From Sphingobium faniae (GTDB lineage Bacteria > Pseudomonadota > Alphaproteobacteria > Sphingomonadales > Sphingomonadaceae): a stretch of DNA of 64,000 nt. Positions 26,340 to 35,061 of this stretch are shown here, one piece after another. The stretch is taken from contig FMTU01000004.1 of assembly GCA_900100475.1 (NCBI GenBank), positions 317,501 through 381,500 on the forward strand, given 5' to 3'. The position numbers and the translations under genes are program-made. Under the pieces are notes generated by a model, which saw only the letters and a program-made list of their open reading frames with translations, was not told where the DNA came from and did not search any database. The number at the start of each line of letters is the position of its first letter. Within the stretch, counting starts at the first letter, position 1.

Positions 26340-26903
26340 ATGCCGGAAGAAAACAGGCATATCCATATGGTCGGCTGGACACGCTGGAGCGTCCTGACCG
26401 GCGACATCACCCATGTTGAGGCGGACGCCATCGTTCATGTGGCGAGCGGCAGCCTGCTGGGCGGCGGCGGCATCGACGGCGCGGTCCATCGCGCGGCGGG
26501 GCCGGATTTGCTCGCCGAATGCCGGGCCCTGGGCGAATGCCCGGTCGGAGAGGCCCGAATCACCGGCGGTTATCGCCTGCCCGTTCGGCATGTGATCCAT
26601 GCGGTCGGCCCGGTGTGGCAGGGCGGTGGCCAGGGCGAGGCGCGCCTGCTTGCCTCCTGCTATCGCGCGGCTTTCCATCTGGCGCGCGAGCATGGGCTGC
26701 GTTCGCTCGCCTTTCCGGCGATGGCGACGAGCGCGCATGGCTTCCCCGGCGAGGAGGCCGCGATGGTCGCGGCCCGAACGGTGCGTGAGGAGTTGCAGGC
26801 GACGCCCGATTCCTTCCGGCACATCATGTTCGTCTGTTTCGACGAGCCGACAGCCGAACTCTTCGACGCGGCGGTACGGGGGGTGACGGCGGATCGGGGC
26901 TGA
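26340..26903 (+). CDS. Macro-domain protein (ADP-ribose binding/deacetylase-like), divergent
   Basis: A 187-residue stand-alone macro domain. MacroD/YmdB-type members bind ADP-ribose and hydrolyse O-acetyl-ADP-ribose or mono-ADP-ribose. The fold marks are LTGDITHVEADAIV near residue 20, LLGGGGIDGAVHRAAGP near 38, RHVIHAVGP near 77 and LAFPAMATSAHGFP near 120. The usual NAAN after DAIV reads HVAS, so the catalytic-site Asn is replaced, and the substrate loop normally reading STGVYGYP is ATSAHGFP. The Asp of GGGGIDG is kept. Activity may be altered or lost, with binding still possible. A single gene, divergent from rpmI. Confidence 0.85.
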   Translation: MPEENRHIHMVGWTRWSVLTGDITHVEADAIVHVASGSLLGGGGIDGAVHRAAGPDLLAECRALGECPVGEARITGGYRLPVRHVIHAVGPVWQGGGQGEARLLASCYRAAFHLAREHGLRSLAFPAMATSAHGFPGEEAAMVAARTVREELQATPDSFRHIMFVCFDEPTAELFDAAVRGVTADRG

Positions 26904-26907
26904 CGGT

Positions 26908-27693
26908 TCAGTGCCCGTCATGCCCCTGCGCGAGGGCCTCGATGATATCGTCCACGCGCGCGGGATCGCCCACCGCGATCACGCGACCGTCGCCATGGAC
27001 GTCGATCGGTTCGCCCGTCCAGTCGCACATGCGCCCGCCCGCACCCTCCACCACGGGGATGAGCGCGGCGATGTCGTGCAGCTTGAGGCCCGCCTCGACC
27101 ACGATATCGACATGCCCCGCCGCGACGAGGGCGTAATTATAGCAGTCGCCGCCCCACAGCGTAACGCGGCATTGTCCGGCGAGGCGGGAGAAATGCTCGC
27201 CCGTGCAGCCGGGGAAATATTGCGGCCCGGTGCTGGCGACCATGGCTTCCTCCAGCGAGCGGCAGGCGCGCGTCTTGACCGCTTTGCCGTTGAATGTCGT
27301 GGGTTGCCCCACCATCCCGGCCCAGCGTTCCTGCGCGATGGGCTGGTCGATGATGCCCACCGTTGGCCATCCCGCCTGCGTCAGCGCGATCAGCGTGCCG
27401 AAGATCGGCCGCCCCGCCATGAAGCTGTGCGTGCCGTCGATGGGATCGAGAATCCACACCCGTTCGGCGTCCTCGCGGGTCGCGCCATATTCCTCGCCGA
27501 TGATGCCGTCGCCGGGGCGTTCCTTTTCCAATATGGCGCGGATGGCGGCTTCGGCGGCCTTGTCGGCTTCCGTCACGGGCGATTTGTCCGACTTGAACTC
27601 CAGGTCGAAGCGGGCGCGGTAGAAGGGGCGGATCGCGGCGGCGGCGGCGTCGGCGAGGCGGTGGGCGAGGGTCAGGTCGTCGCGTGTCGTCAT
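26908..27693 (-). CDS. hisN: Inositol monophosphatase family, histidinol-phosphatase (HisN)-like
   Basis: A 261-residue Mg2+-dependent phosphatase. Metal ligands are visible as EEYGATREDAERVW near residue 66, DPIDGTHSFMAGRP near 85-98 (the IMPase signature) and the distal GAGGRMCDWTG near 220 with KLHDIAALIPVVEG. The sequence DPIDGTHSF and length resemble the HisN branch that dephosphorylates histidinol phosphate, the last phosphatase step of histidine synthesis in actinobacteria and alphaproteobacteria. A more general sugar-phosphate role cannot be excluded. The start ATG 27693 has a -10-like GCTAGGCG only 7 nt upstream. Confidence 0.82.
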   Translation of the reverse strand: MTTRDDLTLAHRLADAAAAAIRPFYRARFDLEFKSDKSPVTEADKAAEAAIRAILEKERPGDGIIGEEYGATREDAERVWILDPIDGTHSFMAGRPIFGTLIALTQAGWPTVGIIDQPIAQERWAGMVGQPTTFNGKAVKTRACRSLEEAMVASTGPQYFPGCTGEHFSRLAGQCRVTLWGGDCYNYALVAAGHVDIVVEAGLKLHDIAALIPVVEGAGGRMCDWTGEPIDVHGDGRVIAVGDPARVDDIIEALAQGHDGH

Positions 27694-27767
27694 GCGCTCC
27701 CGCCTAGCCGCAAAGCCGCCTTCGCGCTAGGCTGATGCGACCCCGAGTCCTGTCAAAGGAGGACAAG

Positions 27768-28196
27768 ATGCCCGGCTCCCCCGTCATTCCGTGCCTGCGC
27801 TACGCCGACGCGCCCGCCGCGATCGAATTTCTGTGCGACGCCTTCTCCTTCGACCGGCAGGCCGTCTATGAGGATGCGGACGATCCCGCCATCATCCATC
27901 ACGCTCAACTGGTGCTGAACGGCGGCATGGTCATGCTGGGCAGCGTCAAGGATATGGAAGGAGAATCGCTCTACACCTGGTCCACCGCGCGCGATCTGGG
28001 CGGGGTGACGGGCTGCGTCCATGTGGTGGTGCCCGATCCCGACGCCCATTGCCTTCATGCCCGCAATGCCGGAGCGGTGGTGGTGCAGGAACCGCAGGAC
28101 AATGACGGCTATCCGGGGCGCGGCTATACCGCTCTCGACCCGGAGGGCAATGTGTGGAGTTTCGGCAGCTACGATCCCTGGGCGGGGGCGGCTTAA
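27768..28196 (+). CDS. VOC superfamily (glyoxalase/bleomycin-resistance-like) protein
   Basis: A 142-residue protein of two betaalphabetabetabeta modules, the vicinal oxygen chelate fold. Segments VIPCLRYADAPAAIEFL at the start, HAQLVLNGGMVML near residue 45 and GYTALDPEGNVWSFGSY near 125 fit the YdeM/PhnB-like group. Metal ligands may be His45 and Glu at the second module, but this is uncertain. The substrate is unknown. ATG 27768 is selected because AAAGGAGG lies 6 nt upstream, whereas the earlier in-frame ATG at 27735 has no such site. Confidence 0.82.
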   Translation: MPGSPVIPCLRYADAPAAIEFLCDAFSFDRQAVYEDADDPAIIHHAQLVLNGGMVMLGSVKDMEGESLYTWSTARDLGGVTGCVHVVVPDPDAHCLHARNAGAVVVQEPQDNDGYPGRGYTALDPEGNVWSFGSYDPWAGAA

Positions 28197-28254
28197 GCCT
28201 TCCGCAACCTGACGCCGCTATTCTGCCGCTTCCATCGCAGAGGGGGGAGCGCGG

Positions 28255-28494
28255 GTGGCGTTGATCGGCTGGATATTGAGTGGCATCGGCCTGTTCGCGG
28301 GACTGGCGCTGCGGCAGGACATGCCGGTGGGCGGTTCGGCCATGCTGTCCACGCTGCTGCTGGCGATGGCGCTGCTCGCCTGCCCGATGCTGTGGCGGGG
28401 CAGGCCGTTCGGCATTTCGCGTGGCCAGCGGATCGTGGCCGCGCTCGTGATGATTCTCAGCCTTCCGTTGATCCTGCTGCCTGTTGCCCCGTAA
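28255..28494 (+). CDS. Small hydrophobic membrane protein, unknown
   Basis: A 79-residue protein predicted to hold three short membrane segments (residues 3-20, 28-46 and 58-77) joined by Arg/Gly-containing loops (WRGRPFGISRGQR). No family is recognised. It begins with GTG at 28255 after GAGGGGGGAGCGCG, a possible ribosome site. The next gene is convergent prs. The TAA stop is itself part of the left arm of a bidirectional terminator. Codon use looks like its neighbours, so it is likely real, though nothing is known of its role. Confidence 0.55.
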   Translation: MALIGWILSGIGLFAGLALRQDMPVGGSAMLSTLLLAMALLACPMLWRGRPFGISRGQRIVAALVMILSLPLILLPVAP

Positions 28495-28515
28495 AAGTCG
28501 CGCCGCGCGACTTTT
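28493..28515. terminator. Bidirectional terminator between the membrane-protein gene and prs
   Basis: AAAAGTCGCGC (28493-28503), centre C, GCGCGACTTTT (28505-28515): a perfect 11-bp inverted repeat whose A- and T-runs give U-tracts in both directions. It overlaps the stop codon of the plus-strand gene and ends 3 nt before the prs stop. Confidence 0.8.
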
Positions 28516-28518
28516 CGA

Positions 28519-29454
28519 TCAATCGAACAGGCTGGAAACCGAGCTTTCGTCCGCGATACGCTTGATCGCTTCGCCCAGCAGCGGGGCGATGGGCAGGTGG
28601 CGGATGCGGCCGGCGTCGCACACGGCGTCCGTGCCCTGAATCGAATCGGTGATGACCAGTTCCCTGAGCGCCGAGGCTTCCACCCGCGCCACCGCGCCGC
28701 CCGACAGCACGCCATGGGTCACATAGGCGGCGACTTCCCCCGCGCCCGCTTCCTTGAGCGCGGTGGCGGCGTTGCAGAGCGTGCCCGCCGAATCGACGAT
28801 GTCGTCGACCAGTACGCAGAAGCGGTCCTTCACATCGCCGATGATGTTCATGACTTCCGATTCGCCCGCCCGCTCGCGCCGCTTGTCGACGATGGCGAGG
28901 GGGGCGTTGTCCAGCCGCTTGGCGAGCGCGCGGGCGCGCACCACGCCGCCCACGTCCGGCGACACGACCATCAGGTTGCGGTCGCCGAAGCGGGCCTGGA
29001 TGTCCGCCGACATGACGGGCGCGCCGAAGAGGTTGTCGGTCGGGATGTCGAAAAAGCCCTGGATCTGCCCGGCATGCAAATCGACGGAAAGAACGCGGTT
29101 CGCGCCCGCCGTGGTAATGAGGTTCGCGACCAGCTTGGCCGAGATCGGGGTGCGCGGGCCGGGCTTGCGGTCCTGCCGCCCATAACCGAAATAGGGGATG
29201 ACCGCCGTGATTCGCTTGGCCGACGCGCGTTTCAGCGCGTCGATCATGATCAGCAGCTCCATCAGATTATCGTTGGTCGGATAGCTGGTGGATTGCAGCA
29301 CGAACACGTCCTCGCCCCGGACATTCTCGTGGATTTCCACGAAAACCTCCTCGTCGGCGAAGCGACGGACGCTGGCGTCGGTCAGCGGAATCTCGACATA
29401 GTCGGCGATGGCGGCTGCCAGCGGCTTATTGGAATTGCCGGACATCAGCTTCAT
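28519..29454 (-). CDS. prs: Ribose-phosphate pyrophosphokinase
   Basis: A 311-residue enzyme making PRPP from ribose-5-phosphate and ATP, feeding purine, pyrimidine, His, Trp and NAD synthesis (purH, hisN and nadE lie in this window). Conserved blocks are [18 protein letters not shown] near residue 30, [11 protein letters not shown] near 95, [14 protein letters not shown] near 130 and the PRPP loop [12 protein letters not shown] near 215. It is full length. A consensus-like promoter lies just upstream. The gene ends at a bidirectional terminator. Confidence 0.96.
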   Translation of the reverse strand: MKLMSGNSNKPLAAAIADYVEIPLTDASVRRFADEEVFVEIHENVRGEDVFVLQSTSYPTNDNLMELLIMIDALKRASAKRITAVIPYFGYGRQDRKPGPRTPISAKLVANLITTAGANRVLSVDLHAGQIQGFFDIPTDNLFGAPVMSADIQARFGDRNLMVVSPDVGGVVRARALAKRLDNAPLAIVDKRRERAGESEVMNIIGDVKDRFCVLVDDIVDSAGTLCNAATALKEAGAGEVAAYVTHGVLSGGAVARVEASALRELVITDSIQGTDAVCDAGRIRHLPIAPLLGEAIKRIADESSVSSLFD

Positions 29455-29480
29455 GGCGAAAACCCCGTGACGGAATAATG

Positions 29481-29508
29481 ACGATAGCGGAAATCGAGGC
29501 CCCTTTAA
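29481..29508 (-). promoter_or_regulatory. prs promoter
   Basis: Minus-strand TTAAAGG (29502-29508), 13 nt, GCTATCGT (29481-29488), a moderate match to TTGACGS-N10-14-GCTANAWC. The inferred start is about 20 nt before the prs ATG. Confidence 0.4.
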
Positions 29509-29537
29509 CGGCGCATGTCGCGGGTGGGAAGGCGCTT

Positions 29538-29564
29538 TTGCGCGTGGCGGAAAAATGCTCTAGG
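29538..29564 (+). promoter_or_regulatory. nadE promoter, -10 abutting the ATG
   Basis: TTGCGCG (29538-29544), 12 nt, GCTCTAGG (29557-29564). The -10 ends 8 nt before ATG 29573, which predicts a leaderless or near-leaderless mRNA. GCTTTTGCGC (29534-29543) and AAAATGCTCTAG (29552-29563) also recur upstream of rsmB. Confidence 0.45.
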
Positions 29565-29572
29565 GCCGGGGC

Positions 29573-31228
29573 ATGACCGACAAACTCGTGATTGCCCTGG
29601 CCCAGATGACGCAGTCCGTGGGCGACCTGGCCGCCAATGCCGATGCGATGCTGGAATGGCGGGGCAGGGCGGCGGGCGCGGACCTGATCGTTTATCCCGA
29701 ATTGCAGTTGATCGGCTATCCGCCCGAGGATCTGGTGCTCAAGCCCGCTCTGGTCGATCGCGCCAATCATGAACTGGACCGGCTGGCGCGCGCGACGGCG
29801 GACGGCGGACCCGCGATGCTGGTCGGCACGGTGGTCGCGTCGCAGGGCGTGCTCTTCAATGTCGTCGCGCTGCTCGAAAATGGCGCGGTGACGGCGATCC
29901 GGCAAAAGCGCGAATTGCCCAATTACGGGACATTCGACGAAAAGCGCCTGTTCGCGCCCGGACCGCTGCCCGCGCCGGTCGAGTTTCGCGGCGTGAAGCT
30001 GGGCCTGCCCATCTGCGAGGATATCTGGTTCCCCTTCGTCACCGCGCATCTGCGGGCGGAGGGCGCGGAAATTCTCATCAGCCCCAATGGCAGCCCCTAT
30101 GAGGTGGACAAGGATGACCGCCGCATCAACGCCGTCGCGGGGACGCGGGTGCGGGAAACCGGCCTGCCGCTCGTCTATCTGAACCGCGTGGGCGGGCAGG
30201 ATGAACTGGCATTCGACGGCGCATCCTTCGTCATGAACGGCGACCTGTCCATCGCGCAGCAGCTTCCGGACTGGGAGGAAGCGCTCGTCCTCACCACATG
30301 GGAGAAGTGGGATGGCCAGTGGGTCTGCCTGCCCGGCGAGCGGCATGAACTGGATGTGCATCCGGCCGATATCTACAATGCGATGGTGCTGGCCTTACGC
30401 GACTATGTCGATCGCAACCGCTTTCCCGGCGTGGTGCTGGGACTGTCGGGCGGGATCGACTCCGCGCTTTCCGCCGCCGTCGCCGTCGATGCGCTGGGCG
30501 CGGATCGGGTGTGGTGCGTGATGATGCCGTCGCGCTTCACCGGGCAGGAAAGTCTGGACGACGGCCGGGAATGCGCCCGCCTGCTGGGCGTGCGTTACGA
30601 CAGCATCCCCATCGAACCGGCGGTGGAAGCGTTCGATGCGATGCTCGGCGACGCTTTCGCCGGCCGCCCACGCGATCTGGCCGAAGAAAATATCCAGTCG
30701 CGCATCCGCGGCGTCACGTTGATGGCGCTTTCCAACAAATTCGGCCACATGCTGCTCACCACCGGCAACAAGAGCGAGATGTCGGTCGGCTATGCCACCA
30801 TCTATGGCGACATGGCGGGCGGCTATTCGGTGTTGAAGGACGCCTACAAGACCACCGTGTTCGACCTGTCGCGCTGGAGGAACGCCAATATGCCATCGCT
30901 CGGCCTCGGCCCATCCGGCCCGGTGATGCCCGAGCGCGTCATTTCCAAGCCGCCGACCGCCGAACTGCGCGAAAATCAGAAGGACGAAGACAGCCTGCCT
31001 CCTTATGAAGTGCTGGACCCGATCCTCTATGGCCTGATCGAAGAGGAATTGTCGGTCGAACAACTGGTCGCGCGCGGTTTCGATCGCGACACCGTCGCCC
31101 GGATCGAGCGGCTGCTCTACATCGCCGAATATAAGCGCCGTCAGGCCCCGCCCGGCGTGAAGCTCGGCATCCGCAATTTCGGCCGCGACCGCCGCTATCC
31201 GATCACCAACGCTTTCCGCACCCTGTAA
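29573..31228 (+). CDS. nadE: Glutamine-dependent NAD+ synthase
   Basis: A 551-residue two-domain enzyme for the last step of NAD synthesis. The N-terminal nitrilase-like glutaminase (1-265) has the catalytic Glu in VYPELQLIGYPPEDL, Lys in RQKRELPNYGTFDEKR and Cys in LPICEDIWFP. The C-terminal synthetase (280-551) has the PP-loop LGLSGGIDSALSAAVAVDAL, AEENIQSRIRG and TTGNKSEMSVGY. The internal ammonia channel arrangement is thus complete and no separate glutaminase is needed. The ATG has no Shine-Dalgarno sequence and lies 8 nt after a -10-like element. Confidence 0.95.
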   Translation: MTDKLVIALAQMTQSVGDLAANADAMLEWRGRAAGADLIVYPELQLIGYPPEDLVLKPALVDRANHELDRLARATADGGPAMLVGTVVASQGVLFNVVALLENGAVTAIRQKRELPNYGTFDEKRLFAPGPLPAPVEFRGVKLGLPICEDIWFPFVTAHLRAEGAEILISPNGSPYEVDKDDRRINAVAGTRVRETGLPLVYLNRVGGQDELAFDGASFVMNGDLSIAQQLPDWEEALVLTTWEKWDGQWVCLPGERHELDVHPADIYNAMVLALRDYVDRNRFPGVVLGLSGGIDSALSAAVAVDALGADRVWCVMMPSRFTGQESLDDGRECARLLGVRYDSIPIEPAVEAFDAMLGDAFAGRPRDLAEENIQSRIRGVTLMALSNKFGHMLLTTGNKSEMSVGYATIYGDMAGGYSVLKDAYKTTVFDLSRWRNANMPSLGLGPSGPVMPERVISKPPTAELRENQKDEDSLPPYEVLDPILYGLIEEELSVEQLVARGFDRDTVARIERLLYIAEYKRRQAPPGVKLGIRNFGRDRRYPITNAFRTL

Positions 31229-31305
31229 CAATCTCCGCTCGCTTCGAGCCAAGCCGGGAAGCGGTTCTCGACAGGCTCGAACGGAACGGAGCATAGAGTA
31301 GCCCG

Positions 31306-32640
31306 ATGACCGTCATCACCCGTTTCGCGCCGTCGCCGACCGGCCATCTCCATGTCGGCAATATCCGCGCGGCGCTCCACAACTGGCTGTGGGCGCGCAA
31401 GAGCGGAGGGCGGTTCCTGCTGCGGCTGGACGACACCGACCTCGAACGCTCGCGCCCGGAATATGCGGACGCGATCCGCGCCGACCTCGCATGGCTGGGG
31501 CTGACATGGGATGACGAAGCGCGGCAGTCCGACCGCTTCGCCCTTTATGAAGAAAAGTTCGAGGCGCTCAGGGCGTCGGGTCATGTCTATCCGGCCTATG
31601 AAACGCAGCAGGAACTGGAGCTTCGCCGCAAGGTCCTGTTGGGGCGCGGCCTGCCGCCGGTCTATGATCGCGCGGCGCTGGCCCTGACGGGGGACCAGAT
31701 CGCGGGTTTTGAGGCGGAAGGGCGCAAACCGCATTGGCGTTTCAAACTGGACCACGGCCAGCCGATCCTCTGGACCGACCTGATCCGGGGCGATCAGCGG
31801 TTCGATCCCAAGCTGCTGTCCGATCCCGTCATCCGCAGGGCCGACGGGTCATGGCTCTACATGCTGCCTTCGGTGATCGACGATAGCGCCATGGGCGTCA
31901 CCCATGTGCTGCGCGGCGAGGATCATGTGTCCAACACCGCGACCCAGATCCAGATGTTCGCGGCCCTCGGCGCGCCGCTCCCGGCCTTTGCGCATGAAGC
32001 GTTGCTGACGGGCAGCGAGGGCAAGCTTTCCAAGCGGCTCGGGTCGCTCGGCGTCGCGCATTTCCGCGAGGCGGGGCTGGAGCCGATGGCGGTGCTGTCG
32101 CTGCTCGCCCGTCTTGGTAGCAGCATGGCCATCGAGCCGTTCACCGATGTGCGGCCGCTGATCGACAGCTTCGATTTCGCCCATTTCGGCCGCGCCCCGG
32201 CGCGCTTCGATGAAGGGGAATTGGCGACCCTCAACCAGAAGATCGTCCATATGCTGCCCCATGCGGCGGTGGCGGATCGCCTGCCCGAGGGCATGGACGA
32301 AACCGCATGGGACGCGATCCGCCCCAATCTGGAAACGCTCGCGCAGGCGGCCGACTGGTGGCGCATCGTCACCGGGCCGTTGGACGCGCCCGCACCTGTG
32401 GAGGAAGATCGCGATTTCCTCTCCGCCGCTCATCGCCTGCTGGCGGGCATGGCCTTTGACGGCAGCGAATGGCGCGCCCTTACCGATGCGCTCAAGAGCG
32501 AGACCGGGCGCAAGGGCAAGGCACTGTTCCTGCCCTTGCGCCGTGCGCTCACCGGCATGGATCACGGCCCGGACATGGGCCAGCTTCTCTCGCTGATCGG
32601 GAAGGAAGAGGCTCTGGCGCGGCTCAGTTCGCGCGCATAG
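31306..32640 (+). CDS. gltX: Glutamate--tRNA ligase
   Basis: A 444-residue class I synthetase. The HIGH-equivalent is PSPTGHLHVGNIRAALHN (residues 10-27), the KMSKS-equivalent GKLSKRLGS near residue 240, and LRLDDTDLERSRPEY near 45 is typical. Alphaproteobacteria often have two GluRS paralogues. This shorter form resembles the GltX2 type, which may charge tRNA-Gln or tRNA-Glu selectively. It lies 77 nt after nadE. Between them is an imperfect repeat TTCGAGCC/GGCTCGAA (31243-31250/31274-31281). Its 3' end overlaps the convergent hydrolase by 17 nt. Confidence 0.93.
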   Translation: MTVITRFAPSPTGHLHVGNIRAALHNWLWARKSGGRFLLRLDDTDLERSRPEYADAIRADLAWLGLTWDDEARQSDRFALYEEKFEALRASGHVYPAYETQQELELRRKVLLGRGLPPVYDRAALALTGDQIAGFEAEGRKPHWRFKLDHGQPILWTDLIRGDQRFDPKLLSDPVIRRADGSWLYMLPSVIDDSAMGVTHVLRGEDHVSNTATQIQMFAALGAPLPAFAHEALLTGSEGKLSKRLGSLGVAHFREAGLEPMAVLSLLARLGSSMAIEPFTDVRPLIDSFDFAHFGRAPARFDEGELATLNQKIVHMLPHAAVADRLPEGMDETAWDAIRPNLETLAQAADWWRIVTGPLDAPAPVEEDRDFLSAAHRLLAGMAFDGSEWRALTDALKSETGRKGKALFLPLRRALTGMDHGPDMGQLLSLIGKEEALARLSSRA

Positions 32641-33415
32641 TCTCCAACGCGCGGCCCACCGCCAATATGCCTTCGGGCGCGGCGGCAAAGCCCATATGGG
32701 TGCAGTCGACCTCGATCGCGCGGTCGCGTTCGCCTTTGCGTCCCCGCGCGCATTCGGGCAGGATCACGCCGTCGCGCGCCGACCACAGCGCCACGGTCGG
32801 CATCGGCGGCTTTTCCTCGCGGCGGCAGGCGAAGGGCGGGGCGTCCACGGGATGCCCGGCCACGAACTGATAGAGCCGCCAGGCATGGTTGGCGCGCGGA
32901 TCGCCGGAAAAGGGCGTGCCCATCGTCACGACGCCAGCGACCTTATGCGTCGCGAATTTGGCATATTCGCGCGCGAACAGCCCGCCAAGGCTCCATCCCA
33001 CCAGCGTCACCGGCGCGCCGCTCAATCGGCGGATCGCGTCGACGCGCCGGTCGATCTGTTCCAGGCTGTCGATTTTCGGTCCCAGATTGCGGCCCAGACC
33101 CCAGCCATGGGCGTCGAAACCGGCGGCGTTCAGCACATCGCGCAGCGGCTCCATCCGCCCCTCTCCCGCCATCAGGCCGGGAATCAGCAATATATGCCGG
33201 CCATCGCCCCGGATGGCGCGCGTCAGTTCGGGCAGGCTCTTGCGGGTCCGCACCAGATCGAAGGGCAGCGCCACATTGCCCAGCAGATGCGGGAGCGGCG
33301 GGCGCGCCACGGCCTTGGGCTCACCGACGAAACGGCCCTTCCAGAAATTCGCGATGGCATCCGCATAGGGAGGCACGACAATGTGATCCTTCTCAGCTTG
33401 GTGAAAAGGTGACAT
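32624..33415 (-). CDS. Alpha/beta hydrolase (lipase-like)
   Basis: A 263-residue alpha/beta-hydrolase. Residues 85-100 (GRHILLIPGLMAGEGRM) form the oxyanion-hole strand, the nucleophile elbow is LVGWSLGGLFAREYA near residue 150, an Asp is in LWSARDGVILPE near 215, and the catalytic His is probably in VDCTHMGF near 240. No signal peptide is seen. The PGLMAGEG segment resembles the PGAP1/lipase-type class. ATG 33415 is the first start with sensible homology. The frame continues upstream without it. The substrate is unknown. Confidence 0.8.
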   Translation of the reverse strand: MSPFHQAEKDHIVVPPYADAIANFWKGRFVGEPKAVARPPLPHLLGNVALPFDLVRTRKSLPELTRAIRGDGRHILLIPGLMAGEGRMEPLRDVLNAAGFDAHGWGLGRNLGPKIDSLEQIDRRVDAIRRLSGAPVTLVGWSLGGLFAREYAKFATHKVAGVVTMGTPFSGDPRANHAWRLYQFVAGHPVDAPPFACRREEKPPMPTVALWSARDGVILPECARGRKGERDRAIEVDCTHMGFAAAPEGILAVGRALETMRAN

Positions 33416-33488
33416 TCTCGTGACAAAGGCGGCGGCCGTCCACAGGTTTCGCCGTCGCGGTGGCTCGGTTCGTCGTTTGTGACAGCCC

Positions 33489-34385
33489 TTAAGGGGCCGG
33501 AGCGGGCGCCGGAGGTACGGGCTGGCTGTCCGCCCCACGCAACTGGCGCGGTTCCAATATGGCGGCGGTTTCAATAAGGTCGAGCGCCCGCCGCGCTTCC
33601 AGATAGCGTCGCGCCATCTGCATCCAGCGGTCCGCCGCCGCCCGGTCGGGCATGCGCTGCATTTCCTGCAACGCGGCGTCGACCTGCCCTGCATCCATGT
33701 CGCGAAGGGCGCGGTCCATCGCCGCCTGCGGACGGGGGGAGGGGGTGGACGCCTTGCGGATGGTGATCAGTTCGCGCGCTTCATGCTCCAGCGCTTTCCA
33801 CCAGCTCGCATCGCGGGGCGGCGACGTCACCTGCGCGGCGATCCGGGTGAGGCCGCCGCGCAGGTCGCCCAGCGTCACCGGCTCGCGCGCGGCATTGATG
33901 ATGGTGGCGACGGCGCGCGGCTGCGCCTGTCCGAAGCGCAGCCGCAACTGCCCTTCGATATAGCCGAGCGCCACCCCGTTATCGAGCGCCCGGCGCGCCG
34001 CGAAGGCGACCAGCATGCCCTCCGCGCGGGTCGCGTTGCCGGAAGCGGCCTGCGCCTCCACGGTGATGCGGCTCAGCCTTTCTTCCAGTTGGGCCACGCG
34101 GCTGTCGAGTATCTCGGCGGCATCGGCGGTGAGGGGCCGCAGGGCCGTTGCGGAAGCGCCCGGCCGGCCCTGTAGCGAAGCGGCGGCCTGAATCTGCGGC
34201 GCCGGCGTCATCCAGCGTTTCTGGATCTGCGGCATCGCCCAGATCGTCAGCGCCACGCCAATGGCGAAAGCCAGCAGCAGCAGGATCAGCATCGGCCATG
34301 GCGTCCGGCCTCGCTCGGCCGCCGCTGGGGGGGGCGGGTCGATCGAGGCGCTTTCCTGTTCGCTCATCGGCGGCTTTTCTTCCAT
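33489..34385 (-). CDS. COG4223-type membrane protein behind hemD (mitofilin/HemX-like)
   Basis: A 298-residue protein with a cytoplasmic acidic N-terminus, one membrane helix (near residues 33-52, PMLILLLLAFAIGVALTIW) and a long helical, probably coiled-coil periplasmic region (residues 70-270, SRVAQLEERLSRITVEAQ and later helices) ending in a Pro/Ala tail. This arrangement and position after hemC-hemD match the alphaproteobacterial COG4223 family, which has been compared with mitofilin. HemX is another name used for the locus. Function is unproven. ATG 34385 is chosen over a TTG 33 nt upstream. ATG 34367 is a second option. Confidence 0.7.
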   Translation of the reverse strand: MEEKPPMSEQESASIDPPPPAAAERGRTPWPMLILLLLAFAIGVALTIWAMPQIQKRWMTPAPQIQAAASLQGRPGASATALRPLTADAAEILDSRVAQLEERLSRITVEAQAASGNATRAEGMLVAFAARRALDNGVALGYIEGQLRLRFGQAQPRAVATIINAAREPVTLGDLRGGLTRIAAQVTSPPRDASWWKALEHEARELITIRKASTPSPRPQAAMDRALRDMDAGQVDAALQEMQRMPDRAAADRWMQMARRYLEARRALDLIETAAILEPRQLRGADSQPVPPAPAPAP

Positions 34386-34395
34386 TGCGGGCAGT

Positions 34396-35061
34396 TCATT
34401 CGCACAATCGGCGGGCAAGAGCCAGCATCCTCTCGTCCTCGGGTCTTTCGACCGCCTGAACGCTGGCCCAGCCCCCGCCGCACGCGGCCTGAGCCGCCGC
34501 GCTGATGGCGACGATGTGCAGCCTCCTGCGCCGTTCCTGCGAGACCAGCGCGGCCAGCCGCCGCCCCGCGCGCGGGGAATGGACCATCAGAACCGCCTCT
34601 TTCCGGACAAGGGCGTCCAGTCCGGCCGCGTCCGTCTCTACCATGGCATAGACGGCGATCCGGTGCAGGGTCAGCGGCCCCGCCTCGATTTGCGCGGTAT
34701 CGGCGCCGCCCGGAAGGAAGACGCTGCGATGGCCGTCCGCCGCGATCCGGGCGGCGATGGCGGTGCCGTCGGTCTCGCCCGCGATCACCGCGCTAAAGCC
34801 CGCCGCCATCGCTCCCGCCGTCGCCTGGCCCACGGCATAAGCGGGCAGGGCGCGATACAGGTCCAGTTGCGGTCCCGCCAGCCGCACGGTCTGCGCGCTC
34901 GTGATGAGGAGAGCGTCGAAGCGGTCGGGCGATGGCGCTTGCCAATCCAGCGCCCGCCCCTCGAAAAGCGGGCAGAGGCCGGTGGTCAGCCCCATTTGCG
35001 CGGCCCGTTGCCCCGTCCGGCCCGCTCCCGGTTCGGGCCGCAGGATGATGAGCGGCCTCAT
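34396..35061 (-). CDS. hemD: Uroporphyrinogen-III synthase
   Basis: A 221-residue enzyme that closes and flips ring D of hydroxymethylbilane. The sequence is poorly conserved as always for this family. Support comes from the start PLIILRPEPGAGRTGQRAAQMG, DALLITSAQTVRL near residue 50 (the common 'TS-N/A-V' region), VFLPGGADTAQIEA near 115 and the location directly after hemC with a 4-nt overlap. It feeds siroheme, heme and possibly cobalamin synthesis. Its stop is 11 nt before the COG4223 protein's start codon. Confidence 0.85.
   Translation of the reverse strand: MRPLIILRPEPGAGRTGQRAAQMGLTTGLCPLFEGRALDWQAPSPDRFDALLITSAQTVRLAGPQLDLYRALPAYAVGQATAGAMAAGFSAVIAGETDGTAIAARIAADGHRSVFLPGGADTAQIEAGPLTLHRIAVYAMVETDAAGLDALVRKEAVLMVHSPRAGRRLAALVSQERRRRLHIVAISAAAQAACGGGWASVQAVERPEDERMLALARRLCE

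Noticed and set aside
31243-31281. Rho-independent terminator after nadE
   Set aside because: The TTCGAGCC/GGCTCGAA arms are 23 nt apart with no T-run. It looks more like a dispersed sequence repeat than a terminator.
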